DNA from: JAWPNA01 sp045402695
Lineage (GTDB): Bacteria; Acidobacteriota; Polarisedimenticolia; JACPZX01; DASXTC01
DNA: 15,492 nt
Direction of reading: 5' to 3'
Assembly (NCBI GenBank): GCA_045402695.1
Contig: JAWPNA010000148.1
Location: 1 to 15,492, forward strand
Shown: piece by piece, positions 7,064-15,492 of the stretch
Numbering within the stretch: position 1 is the first letter of the stretch
How the letters are laid out: every line of letters starts with the position of its first letter
Notes under the pieces: model-generated
The model's input: the letters and a program-made list of their open reading frames with translations, nothing else
Told to the model about the DNA's origin: nothing
Databases searched by the model: none
Made by a program: the position numbers and the translations under genes

Positions 7064-8941
7064 ATGACGAGCCACGACGAACGCGATATCAAGGAGATTC
7101 CCAGCAAAGCGCGGGAAGCGACGCCGCGCGGATCGGTGCGGCCGGTTCCACTCCTCACCGGGGCGGCAGCCCTGACGATCGTGGCTGCCGGCGTGGCGGC
7201 GATGGTCCTGCTGCCGCGGAAGCTGATCCCCGAGTCGAAGCTGATCGACAGGTATGACGATGCGACGAACGAGAATGCCCCGGCCGGTGAAGTGGTGCAA
7301 CAGGCCCTGCCCTCATCTGCTCCGCAAAGCGATCAGCTCCTCGCGCTCGGCTACGACCACTCCGCGAGTCCCTCTCCCCCGCCTCCTGTCCATGGCGTCG
7401 CTGGCGGTGTGGTGGGCGGCGTCCTGGGCGGTGTGCCCGGGGGTGCCATCTACGGGCTCCCCGCGGAGGGCGCGCGACTCGAGGAGTCATCGCCTCAACC
7501 CTCACACAACACCGAGTCGTACCAGCCGATTCAGGAGAACGAGTTCCTGATGGTCTCGCAGAACCCCCTGTCCACCTTCTCGATCGACGTGGACACTGCT
7601 TCCTACGCCATGGTGAGGCGGTTCCTCAAGGAGGGGAGGCTGCCGCCCGCCGACGCTGTGCGAATCGAGGAGATGATCAACTACTTCCCGTACCACGACC
7701 CGACGCCCGCGGGTGGGCAGCCGTTCTCGGTCAACGTGGAGATCGCAGGCTGCCCCTGGACCCCCGGCCACCGTCTGGCCAGGATCGGCCTGAAAGGCAG
7801 GGAGATCGTGCGCGACAGGCAGGCCGGAAGCAATCTGGTCTTTCTCCTGGACGTGTCGGGCTCGATGGACGAACCATCCAAGCTGCCTCTTCTCAAGTCG
7901 GCCCTGTCGCTTCTGGTCGATCAGGTCCGCGCGAGCGACGAGGTCTCAATCGTGGTGTACGCGGGCTCCCCGGGCCTCGTCCTGCCACCCACCCGAGGCG
8001 ACCGCCGGAGTGAGATCAAGGAAGCGCTCGGCCGGCTGGAAGCGGGTGGGAGCACCAACGGCGGAGAGGGGCTCCAGCTAGCCTACAAGATCGCCGGGGA
8101 GCGGTACCTCAAGGGTGGCGTCAACCGCGTCATCCTTGCCACAGACGGCGACTTCAACGTGGGGATCACGAACCGCGGCGAGCTGCTGCGATTCGTCGAG
8201 GAGCAGGCGCGCTCCGGCGTCGCTCTCTCCGTGCTGGGGTTCGGCATGGGTAACTACAAGGACGACATGCTGGAGATGCTCGCTGACCACGGCGACGGGA
8301 ATTATGCCTACATCGACAGCCCTCAGGAGGCGCGCAAGGTGCTGGTCGAGCAGGCCGGCGGCATGATGGTCACGATCGCGAAGGACGTCAAGATCCAGGT
8401 GGAGTTCAACCCGGCCGAGGTCGGCGCCTACCGTCTGCTCGGCTACGAGAACCGGCTTCTTCGCAAGGAGGACTTCAACGACGACCGCAAGGACGCGGGC
8501 GAGATCGGCGCGGGTCACAGCGTCACGGCCTTGTACGAGATCGTGCCTCCAGGCGCGTTGAGGGATCTTCCCGCCGTGGATGTTCTGAAGTACCAGACGC
8601 TCCCCACCGTCTCCGATGCGGCGTCCGGAGGCGAGGCCTTCACGGTGAAGTTGAGGTACAAGGAGCCCGACGGCGAGACGAGCCGTCTGATCACGCTGCC
8701 GATCGTGGACGAGTGGCTCGGTTTCGAGGCCGCGCCGGATGACCTGCGCTTTGCCGCGGCCGTGGCCGCGTTGGGGATGATACTCAGGGACTCCCCGCAC
8801 AAGGGAAGCGCGACCCTCGATCAGGTCCTCGAGTTGGCCTCACAAGCCGCCGGCGCCGACGAGGGAGGCTACCGCTCGGAATTCATCGGGCTTGTGGAGC
8901 TCGCCCGGCGCGCCGCGGGGTCGGGCTCCGCATCGAGATAG
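7064..8941 (+). CDS. YfbK-like von Willebrand factor A domain protein, membrane anchored
   Basis: The protein has 625 residues. A cytoplasmic N-terminus is followed by one membrane helix (about 28-50). Residues about 105-128 form a Pro-rich stretch and a Gly-Val repeat linker (GGVVGGVLGGVPGG). The vWF_A N-terminal domain (about 155-250) begins 'NPLSTFSIDVDTASYAMVRRF'. The vWA domain (about 256-430) has a complete MIDAS metal site: DVSGSM (263-268), Thr331 in GGSTNGG, and Asp361 in ATDGDFN. The C-terminal part (about 438-620) matches the DUF3520 region of YfbK. The whole is slightly longer than E. coli YfbK (about 575). vWA domains bind partner proteins through a divalent metal; the role of YfbK proteins is not settled. 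The start has AAGGAGG (7050-7056) seven bases upstream. There is no C-terminal sorting signal, so it is not a sortase substrate. Kinase 2 follows after 61 bp and may be co-transcribed. Confidence 0.9.
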   Translation: MTSHDERDIKEIPSKAREATPRGSVRPVPLLTGAAALTIVAAGVAAMVLLPRKLIPESKLIDRYDDATNENAPAGEVVQQALPSSAPQSDQLLALGYDHSASPSPPPPVHGVAGGVVGGVLGGVPGGAIYGLPAEGARLEESSPQPSHNTESYQPIQENEFLMVSQNPLSTFSIDVDTASYAMVRRFLKEGRLPPADAVRIEEMINYFPYHDPTPAGGQPFSVNVEIAGCPWTPGHRLARIGLKGREIVRDRQAGSNLVFLLDVSGSMDEPSKLPLLKSALSLLVDQVRASDEVSIVVYAGSPGLVLPPTRGDRRSEIKEALGRLEAGGSTNGGEGLQLAYKIAGERYLKGGVNRVILATDGDFNVGITNRGELLRFVEEQARSGVALSVLGFGMGNYKDDMLEMLADHGDGNYAYIDSPQEARKVLVEQAGGMMVTIAKDVKIQVEFNPAEVGAYRLLGYENRLLRKEDFNDDRKDAGEIGAGHSVTALYEIVPPGALRDLPAVDVLKYQTLPTVSDAASGGEAFTVKLRYKEPDGETSRLITLPIVDEWLGFEAAPDDLRFAAAVAALGMILRDSPHKGSATLDQVLELASQAAGADEGGYRSEFIGLVELARRAAGSGSASR

Positions 8942-8981
8942 AGCGAGGGACGGCCGGATCACATCCCTCCCCCCCACGGTT

Positions 8982-8989
8982 TTCTGATA
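8982..8989 (+). promoter_or_regulatory. TTCTGATA element 13 nt before kinase 2 start
   Basis: The same octamer found before kinase 1, again exactly 13 bases from the ATG. Here it continues as GATAAT, close to a sigma-70 -10 hexamer. It lies in the 61-bp gap after the vWA gene, so it could give kinase 2 its own promoter with a very short leader. No -35 box is evident. Confidence 0.35.
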
Positions 8990-9002
8990 ATCTTCGTCCT
9001 CC

Positions 9003-11585
9003 ATGCCGCTTCCCATCGGCACACATCTGGGCCCCTACGAGATCCTCTCCCCGCTCGGCGCGGGGGGGATGGGCGAGGTTTATCGCGCGCATGACGCGCG
9101 CCTGAAACGCGACGTCGCCGTCAAGGTGCTGCCCAGCGGCTTCTCCGCGGGATCCGATCGGCTACGCCGGTTCGAGCAGGAGGCCGAGGCGACCGGCCGC
9201 CTCAACCATCCGAACATCCTGGCGATCTACGACATCGGCGCCCACGAGGGCGCCCCCTACGTCGTCTCCGAGCTGCTTGAGGGAGAGACGCTACGCGGGC
9301 GGCTGGGAGGCACCGCCCTGGCGCCGCGCCGGGCCATCGAATACGCGAGGGAGATCGCGGCCGGTCTGGCCGCCGCCCACGATCGGGGGATCGTCCATCG
9401 CGACCTCAAGCCCGACAACATCTTCGTCACGAGGGACGGCCGCGTGAAAATCCTGGACTTCGGCCTCGCCAAGCTGACGCCGGCCGAGCCCGGCTCTTCG
9501 GCTCAGACCAACGTCCCCACGGAGGTGAGGGGAACCGAGCCCGGCATGATCCTGGGGACCTTCGGCTACATGTCTCCCGAGCAGGTGCGCGCGGTTCCCG
9601 TGGACCACCGATCCGACATCTTTTCCTTCGGAGCCATCCTCTACGAGATGCTCTCGGGATCGCGCGCCTTTCGAGGAGACACGACGGCCGACACGATGTC
9701 AGCCATCCTGAAGGAGGATCCACCCGAGCTCAGCGGGACCGGCCGCAGCGTCCCACCCGCGCTCGATCGCATCGTGCGGCACTGCCTCGAGAAGAACCCC
9801 GAACAGAGGTTCCAGTCAGCGCGCGACATCGCGTTCAACCTGGAGGCGCTGTCGGACTACTCAGTCTCGGATGCCGGCGCCCTCGCCGCACCCTCGGCGG
9901 GTCGCGCGCGCCGGATGGCACCGGTGGTCTTCGCCGCCCTGGCGGCGCTCGCGGTGGCGCTTGCCTATCTCGCCGGCACGCGCGCGGGAGCGGGCCCACG
10001 TCCTGAAGCGGCGGTGTTTCACCAGATGAACTTCACGCAGGAGGCGATCCTCCGGGCCGCGTTCGCTCCCGACGGAAAGACGATCGTCTACAGCGCCGCT
10101 CCCGTGGGGAACGTCCCGGAGTTGTTCACGATCTCCGCCGGCTATCCCGAGTCGCGGCCGCTGGGCCTGCGCGCCGCACAGCTTCTCTCGATCTCCTCCA
10201 AAGGCGAGCTCGCCCTTCTCACGAACGCGAAGTTCGTGGGCCACCGGCTGTGCGAAGGCACCCTTGCCCGGATGCCGTTGGGCGGCGGAGCGCCGAGAGA
10301 GATTCTTGAGAACGTGCGCGAGGCCGACTGGTCGCCCGACGGTTCGAGCCTCGCCATCATCCGGGAGATGAACGGCAAGGACCGCCTGGAGTATCCGATC
10401 GGCAAGGTGCTCTACGAGGCGGCCGGGTACCTCAGCGACCCCCGCGTCTCACCGAAGGGAGATCGCATCGCCTTCTTCGAGCACCCGTACCGATTCGACG
10501 ACCGCGGCACGGTTGACATTGTCGATCTTGCGGGCAGGAGGACCGTGGTCGCGGGCCCCTACTGGGGATTGGAAGGGCTGGCCTGGTCACGCGACGAAGA
10601 GGAGATCTACTACTCCGCCGGCACCGGCTACGCGGCATTCGTCGTCTACGCCGCCACTCCGACTGGAAAGCAGCGCATCGCGCTGGGCAGCGCCGGCGGC
10701 CTCACCATGCAGGACATCTCGAGCGATGGAAGGTGGCTCGTCACTCAGGACAGTTACCACCGTGGGATGCTCGTGCTGGCGCCCGGGGCGAAAGAGGAGC
10801 GCGACCTGTCCTGGCTCGACCTCTCGGAATCCATCCGGCTGGCACCCGACGGCCGCTCACTGCTCTTCACGGAAGAGGGGACAGCCGCAGGCCCGAACTA
10901 CGCCGTCTGCCTCCGGCAGACCGACGGCTCGCCGGTCGTGCGTCTCGGAGAGGGCTGGGCCGGAGACCTATCGCCCGACGGCAAGTGGGCTCTGTCGGTC
11001 ATCCCCACCTCTCCCGATCAACTCATGCTGTATCCGGTGGGAGCCGGCGAGCCGCGCCGGCTGGACCACGGGGAGATCGAGAACTACTCCACCGCGAAAT
11101 GGTTCGCCGACGGCAAGTCGATCCTTGTGTGCGGCAATGAGCCGGGCCACACCTCGCGCTGCTACGCGATGAACATGACCGGCGGAGCTCCGCGCCCGCT
11201 GACGCCGGAAGGCACGATGGCAGGCAGCGTCTCTCCGGATGGGAAGACCGTGCTCGCCCGGGAGGTTGTCGGCGGGTTCTCGCTCCATCCGGTCGCCGGT
11301 GGAGAATCCCAGCCCGTGCCGTCGCTTGCGCCCGATGAAACGGTTGCCGGTTGGAGTGGGGACGGCGCGTCCCTGCTCGTCTATCGAACGAACGTGGTCC
11401 CCGCCTATCTCGAGCGCCTCGATCTCGCCTCAGGACGGAGAGAACCGCTCATGGAGTTGGCTCCGGCGGACAGGACCGGCGTAATCAACGTGACCAATCT
11501 CACGATGGCCGCCGACTGGAAATCGTACTCCTACACCTACCTCCGGTACTTGTCGCACCTCTTCGTGGTCGAGGGAGTGAGATGA
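9003..11585 (+). CDS. Transmembrane Ser/Thr protein kinase with TolB-like beta-propeller, second subtype (kinase 2)
   Basis: The protein has 860 residues. The kinase domain (about 11-283) has GAGGMGEVY (19-27), Lys41, HRDLKPDN (132-139, catalytic Asp134), DFG (152-154) and SPE (191-193), all intact. An Ala-rich membrane helix lies at about 305-325. The C-terminal region holds degenerate propeller blades ('FAPDGKTIVYSA', 'WSPDGSSLAII', 'VSPKGDRIAFFEH', 'WSRDEEEIYYS', 'LAPDGRSLLFTEE', 'LSPDGKWALSV', 'VSPDGKTVLAREV'). It ends 'YSYTYLRYLSHLFVVEG', unlike the 'NW' ending of kinases 1 and 3, so it is a distinct subtype. The propeller should lie outside the inner membrane and sense an unknown signal. 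The gene follows the vWA gene by 61 bp and ends only 15 bp from the end of the convergent kinase 3. No ordinary ribosome site is visible; the start matches the family beginning. Confidence 0.93.
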   Translation: MPLPIGTHLGPYEILSPLGAGGMGEVYRAHDARLKRDVAVKVLPSGFSAGSDRLRRFEQEAEATGRLNHPNILAIYDIGAHEGAPYVVSELLEGETLRGRLGGTALAPRRAIEYAREIAAGLAAAHDRGIVHRDLKPDNIFVTRDGRVKILDFGLAKLTPAEPGSSAQTNVPTEVRGTEPGMILGTFGYMSPEQVRAVPVDHRSDIFSFGAILYEMLSGSRAFRGDTTADTMSAILKEDPPELSGTGRSVPPALDRIVRHCLEKNPEQRFQSARDIAFNLEALSDYSVSDAGALAAPSAGRARRMAPVVFAALAALAVALAYLAGTRAGAGPRPEAAVFHQMNFTQEAILRAAFAPDGKTIVYSAAPVGNVPELFTISAGYPESRPLGLRAAQLLSISSKGELALLTNAKFVGHRLCEGTLARMPLGGGAPREILENVREADWSPDGSSLAIIREMNGKDRLEYPIGKVLYEAAGYLSDPRVSPKGDRIAFFEHPYRFDDRGTVDIVDLAGRRTVVAGPYWGLEGLAWSRDEEEIYYSAGTGYAAFVVYAATPTGKQRIALGSAGGLTMQDISSDGRWLVTQDSYHRGMLVLAPGAKEERDLSWLDLSESIRLAPDGRSLLFTEEGTAAGPNYAVCLRQTDGSPVVRLGEGWAGDLSPDGKWALSVIPTSPDQLMLYPVGAGEPRRLDHGEIENYSTAKWFADGKSILVCGNEPGHTSRCYAMNMTGGAPRPLTPEGTMAGSVSPDGKTVLAREVVGGFSLHPVAGGESQPVPSLAPDETVAGWSGDGASLLVYRTNVVPAYLERLDLASGRREPLMELAPADRTGVINVTNLTMAADWKSYSYTYLRYLSHLFVVEGVR

Positions 11586-11600
11586 CGCCGACAGGGAGGC

Positions 11601-14252
11601 TTACTTCGTCTCGATCTGCGCGGCCCAGTTGGTTACCAGGATCAGCTCCGGCGCCGCACGCTCTTCGACAGGGACGGCAACCAGGTAACGCTTGCCGTCG
11701 CGCGTGAAAGCGCCGGACCCAGCCGGCAGGGCACGGCCGCCGAAGAGGGGGCGCGCCGCGCCGATCTCGAGATTGGATCCCTTCGCGGTGACCTCGACGG
11801 CCACCAGCTTGTTCTCCGAGGTCACGTACATGATCTCGTGGCCGTCACCGAGCCACCAGGAGGCGACGGCGCCGTCCGAGGAGATCTGCCATCTTCCCCC
11901 CGGCCCGGGGAATGGCACGACGAACAGCTCCTGCCTGCCCGATTCGTCGGAGAGGTACGAGAGCCACTTTCCATCGGGGGAGAAGCCGCCCGACTGCTCG
12001 TCGGGCTGTGTCTCGATGAAGGGATACGGCTTCCGATCACCGGTCATCGGGAGGATCCAGATGTCCGAGCCCGTCTTGCCGCTCTGGGTCCAGAACGTGA
12101 CCACCGACCCATCCGGAGACCAGGCGCTGGGGAGCATCGCGCCGCTGACTCCCGAGATGAGAGTCTGGGCTTCCGAGGAGCCGCCGGCGGCTTTGATGGA
12201 GATCGATCCGAACCCGTCCACGTAGATCAGTTGACGGCCATCGGGTGACCAGAGGGGAAAAGCGGCCAGCGACGAGCCGAAGGTGAGGCGGCTGCCCACG
12301 CCGCGCTCCAGGTCATAGCTCCACAGGCCGAGCTTCCCTTCGTCGTTCCTGACGGCCGCGGCGGCCGTCCGCCCATCGGGAGCGATCGCCAGGGAAGGCC
12401 CCTCGAAGAACGTGGCCGGCGCCCCGACCAGCGCGATCTTTTTTCCGTCCAGGTCGAACCAGGTGAGCTGGCTGTTCGGGACGACGGCGCCGCTCACGTA
12501 GAGCAGGAGGCCGTCGCTCGAGAGTGTGTACGCGCCGGTATAGCGGTACGGGCTGAACCGGACCTTCTCGGCGATCGGCACGGCCTCGCCGCTCGGCCTC
12601 AGCGTGCGCGCGTTGACTGGTTGGGCCATGAGGTTGGTGTCGCGCACGAAGATCAGATAGCCGGGATCCAGGTAGAGACCTTCGCTGTCCGCGGAGCCTA
12701 CCAGGGAGGTCGTCTTCGATTCGAGGTCGAGGACGTAGATCCCGTTGTCCTTGTCGCCGGGGGTCGTCGCCGAGACGAACAGCAGCCGATGTCCATCGGG
12801 GAGGAAATGCGGCAGGCGATGAGTCAAGCCTTCCTTCTCCGCCGTCGTGACCGCGACGGGACTGCCCCCGGACGCGGAGACCTTGAGGAGCGGCCCGAAG
12901 GGATCCGGCGCGAAAACGATCCCCTCCTCCTGGCTCCAGCTCGCACCCCGACCGTCCGCCGCCTCGCAAATCGTCTGCACCGTGCCTCCGCCGGCCTGGA
13001 TCTTCTTCAGCTTCCGATCGGCGAAGAAGCCAAGGTACTGTCCGTCCGGAGACCAGAAGGGATACGTCGCCCCCTCGGTGCCCGCGAGAGGCTGGGCCAC
13101 GAGGCTGTCCATCGGGCGCACCCAGATCCGCTGCTTGCCGTCGGCCCCGGAGGCGGCGAACGCCAGCCTCGTCCCGTCCGGAGAGAGCGCCAGCGAGCTG
13201 TCCTGCGGATCCAGGGTCGTGCCGCGCGGGAGCCCGAGGTTCGCACGCAACACCCGAGAGGGCGCGGGCGCGTGCAGGAGGTAGCCGAGGACGAGCATCG
13301 CGCCCGCGAGCAGCACCCCGGCGGCTCCCGCCACCCACTGGTACAGGCGCCGGCGCGACGCAGCCGGACTTGTCTGAAGGGTCGCTGCCTGCGATCCACT
13401 CTCGGCGATCCAGATCAGCTCGCGCTTCAGATCACCCGCGCTCTGCCAACGCTCCTCAGGATCCTTCGCGAGGCACTGCCGCACCACACGATCCAGCCAC
13501 GGCGGACTCATCGGCGCCAGTTCGCCGATCGGCCGCGGCTCGTCCTTCATGATCGACGAGATGAGCGACGCCTGGCTCGCCCCCGCGAAAGCGCGCTTCC
13601 CTGTCGCCATCTCGTACAGCACGCATCCCAGCGCCCACAGATCCGTTCGCGCATCAGTTTCCTTCCCCTCGAGCTGCTCGGGCGACATGTACTGGAAGGT
13701 TCCGACGATCGATCCCTCGGCCGTCAGCGGCTTTGCCATCGTGGGCGAGCCGGTCAGCTCGCTCGCCGCCCCCGGCCCCGCAGCCCGCGCCAGGCCGAAG
13801 TCCAGCAGCTTCGCGCCGGCCTTCGTGAGCATGATGTTCGCGGGCTTCAGGTCGCGGTGCACCAGCCCCTTGCGGTGCGCCTTGTCCAGCGCGTCCGCGA
13901 TCTGCGCGCCGAGCCGCGTCAGCTCCGCGAGCGGCAGCGATCCTCTGGCCAGCCGATCCGCAAGCGATTCGCCCTCGAGAAGCTCCATGACCAGGTAGTC
14001 CACGCCGCTGTCCTTACCCACGTCATGCAGCGTGCAGATGTGTGGATGGTTGAGCGAGGAGATGGCTCTTGCCTCGCGCTCGAACCGGGCGCGTACGTCC
14101 GGGCTATGAGAGAGGTTCGAGGGCAGCACCTTGATCGCAACGTCGCGGCCGAGCCGCGTGTCGCGCGCGCGATACACCTCGCCCATGCCTCCCGCTCCGA
14201 GCGGGCCGGTGATCTCGTAGGGGCCGAGGCGGGTGCCGATGGTCAAGGGCAT
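11601..14252 (-). CDS. Transmembrane Ser/Thr protein kinase with PD40/TolB-like beta-propeller (kinase 3)
   Basis: The protein has 883 residues from the chosen start. The kinase domain (about 11-283) carries GAGGMGEVY (19-27), Lys41, HRDLKPAN (132-139, catalytic Asp134), DFG (151-153) and SPE (190-192). A membrane helix lies at about 305-326. The extracytoplasmic propeller blades include 'LALSPDGTRLAFAASG', 'FWSPDGQYLGFFADRKLKKI', 'FLPDGHRLLFVSA', 'LWSPDGRQLIYVDG', 'AWSPDGSVVTFW' and 'FSPDGKWLSYLSDESG'. The ending 'ILVTNWAAQIE' and many shared phrases make it a close paralogue of kinase 1. I chose the ATG at 14252 because the translation then begins at the family's usual point (PLTIGTRLGPYEI). 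The frame stays open up to 14369, but that extension is family-unlike. A GGAG-type ribosome site (complement of 14260-14264) lies seven bases upstream. Substrates are unknown. Confidence 0.93.
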   Translation of the reverse strand: MPLTIGTRLGPYEITGPLGAGGMGEVYRARDTRLGRDVAIKVLPSNLSHSPDVRARFEREARAISSLNHPHICTLHDVGKDSGVDYLVMELLEGESLADRLARGSLPLAELTRLGAQIADALDKAHRKGLVHRDLKPANIMLTKAGAKLLDFGLARAAGPGAASELTGSPTMAKPLTAEGSIVGTFQYMSPEQLEGKETDARTDLWALGCVLYEMATGKRAFAGASQASLISSIMKDEPRPIGELAPMSPPWLDRVVRQCLAKDPEERWQSAGDLKRELIWIAESGSQAATLQTSPAASRRRLYQWVAGAAGVLLAGAMLVLGYLLHAPAPSRVLRANLGLPRGTTLDPQDSSLALSPDGTRLAFAASGADGKQRIWVRPMDSLVAQPLAGTEGATYPFWSPDGQYLGFFADRKLKKIQAGGGTVQTICEAADGRGASWSQEEGIVFAPDPFGPLLKVSASGGSPVAVTTAEKEGLTHRLPHFLPDGHRLLFVSATTPGDKDNGIYVLDLESKTTSLVGSADSEGLYLDPGYLIFVRDTNLMAQPVNARTLRPSGEAVPIAEKVRFSPYRYTGAYTLSSDGLLLYVSGAVVPNSQLTWFDLDGKKIALVGAPATFFEGPSLAIAPDGRTAAAAVRNDEGKLGLWSYDLERGVGSRLTFGSSLAAFPLWSPDGRQLIYVDGFGSISIKAAGGSSEAQTLISGVSGAMLPSAWSPDGSVVTFWTQSGKTGSDIWILPMTGDRKPYPFIETQPDEQSGGFSPDGKWLSYLSDESGRQELFVVPFPGPGGRWQISSDGAVASWWLGDGHEIMYVTSENKLVAVEVTAKGSNLEIGAARPLFGGRALPAGSGAFTRDGKRYLVAVPVEERAAPELILVTNWAAQIETK

Positions 14253-14299
14253 CGGGGGTCTCCGGGCGAACGAGGGGGTGTGACGGACTGAAACGAGGC

Positions 14300-14328
14300 A
14301 GCATACCCGAGATTCGGCGCAAGGCCAA
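14300..14328 (-). promoter_or_regulatory. Candidate sigma-70 promoter for kinase 3
   Basis: On the minus strand TTGGCC (14323-14328, 4 of 6 matches to TTGACA) is followed by a 17-base spacer and TATGCT (14300-14305, 4 of 6 matches to TATAAT, with the key T-A....T). The start of transcription would be near 14293, leaving a leader of about 40 bases with the ribosome site. Consensus match only. Confidence 0.35.
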
Positions 14329-14574
14329 TCCCGACCGAGTGGGCGGAGGCCCTGCGCGAGTGCGCGCATCCTCTCATCCGATTAACCGAGGTAGAGCATC
14401 AGAGGACTTGCAAGCGCAACGGGCAGCCCCCGCACCCGAAGTCTCTCTCCACTCTGGTATCCATCCCCCGCCGGAAAATTCTGCGCGGATACACCCAGCT
14501 CGAACACCGGTCTAATCAACGGGCATAGGCTAGGGGGGAAGCCGGCCCGCCCCCCGTCGGCGGCGGGCAGATCC

Positions 14575-14591
14575 AAAAGGCTCGTCGAGCC
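14575..14591 (-). terminator. Candidate intrinsic terminator after the MopE-like gene
   Basis: On the minus strand GGCTC-GAC-GAGCC (complement of 14579-14591) is followed directly by TTTT (14575-14578), about 57 bases after the stop codon of the MopE-like gene. The stem is short (5 bp) but all GC-rich, and it is preceded by a second small stem (CGTCC/GGACG at 14591-14604). Confidence 0.45.
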
Positions 14592-14648
14592 GTCCTAAAG
14601 GACGTCGGGGAGCGCGGGCGTCATGTCACCGGCGCAACACCCTTGACC

Positions 14649-15492
<844 letters not shown>

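Larger units (their letters stand above)
14253..14648. other. Intergenic region, 396 bp, between kinase 3 and the MopE-like gene
   Basis: No gene is recognised. Both neighbouring genes are on the minus strand. The kinase-proximal end carries a candidate promoter, and the far end carries a candidate terminator for the upstream gene. In between, a 7-bp GC stem (GCCCGCC 14545-14551 / GGCGGGC 14562-14568) is followed on the minus strand by a C-run rather than a T-run. A short minus-strand open frame at 14382-14576 has no family resemblance. Confidence 0.6.

Noticed and set aside
6412..7158. A 248-codon minus-strand open frame across the SPFH remnant and the vWA start
   Set aside because: It overlaps the SPFH frame and the start of the vWA gene, is Arg/Ser/Pro-rich, and matches no family I recognise. 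The overlapping frame has clear SPFH features.
7064..8941. The vWA protein as a second sortase substrate
   Set aside because: Its C-terminus ends in a soluble Ala/Gly/Ser-rich stretch with no LPXT-like motif and no terminal hydrophobic helix; it is anchored by its N-terminal helix.
12621..14291. A 556-codon open frame on the plus strand opposite kinase 3
   Set aside because: It is antisense to the conserved kinase coding region, has no ribosome site, and its composition (Arg, His, Gln, Leu-rich) is what strong GC3 bias produces on the opposite strand. Similar antisense frames lie under kinase 1 (for example 3501-4025 and 4056-4628, minus).
14253..14369. A 39-codon N-terminal extension of kinase 3
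   Set aside because: The extension is not conserved in the other two kinases, which start at the equivalent of residue 1 of the shorter form. The shorter start has a GGAG ribosome site, and the extension would cover the likely promoter.
14381..14460. A tRNA-like stretch (GGTAGAGCATC followed by CTTGCAAG)
   Set aside because: It resembles a D-arm and anticodon loop, but there is no matching 5' D-stem strand, no T-loop at the right distance and no acceptor stem pairing. A T-loop-like GTTCGAG on the minus strand nearby also lacks the other arms.
14545..14568. A 7-bp GC hairpin as the terminator of the MopE-like gene
   Set aside because: It is followed on the minus strand by a C-run rather than T residues. 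The nearer stem at 14579-14591 with a TTTT tail is a better candidate.

Overview
The window is GC-rich and gene-dense, with strong G/C preference at third codon positions. The gene set suggests a diderm, soil-type bacterium of the Acidobacteriota or a neighbouring lineage. The pointers are three transmembrane Ser/Thr kinases with PD40/TolB-like beta-propeller sensor regions, a DUF6600 protein, a YfbK-type von Willebrand A protein with a Gly-Val linker, and a MopE-like Cys/Asp repeat protein ending in Pro-Cys-Pro. No rRNA or other taxonomic marker is present, so the placement is inference. I see no rRNA, tRNA, CRISPR array, insertion sequence or integrase.

Left part (1-3349), envelope genes. 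Two minus-strand genes encode exported proteins: a SYLF/Ysc84 lipid-binding protein cut by the window edge, and a Trp/Tyr-rich DUF6600 protein with a long basic tail. A 537-bp divergent spacer follows, holding two inverted repeats. Next come two plus-strand genes: a small exported DUF5666-like protein ending in an LPRTAS sorting signal, and a class D-type sortase with the full His/Cys/Arg catalytic set. These two look like a dedicated surface-anchoring pair and are the most interesting unit here.

Middle part (3549-8941). Kinase 1 is followed by a decayed minus-strand SPFH/flotillin-like gene, with a fragment of its downstream part in another frame. Its promoter region faces the YfbK-like vWA gene. 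A GTTCCC/GGGAAC dyad between them creates an ECF-type GGAAC box facing the vWA gene.

Right part (9003-15492). Kinase 2 (+) and kinase 3 (-) converge with only 15 bp between stop codons. Kinases 1 and 3 are close in architecture and share the C-terminal 'NW' ending; kinase 2 belongs to a second subtype. A 396-bp spacer carries a candidate promoter for kinase 3 and a candidate terminator for the last gene. That gene is a minus-strand MopE-like repeat protein whose N-terminus lies outside the window.

How they fit together: nearly every product is exported or membrane-bound. The three kinases place catalytic domains in the cytoplasm and propellers outside the inner membrane, so the region reads as an envelope sensing and surface-display neighbourhood. 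No cognate phosphatase, FHA protein or response regulator is visible, so no complete signalling circuit can be drawn from this window alone.
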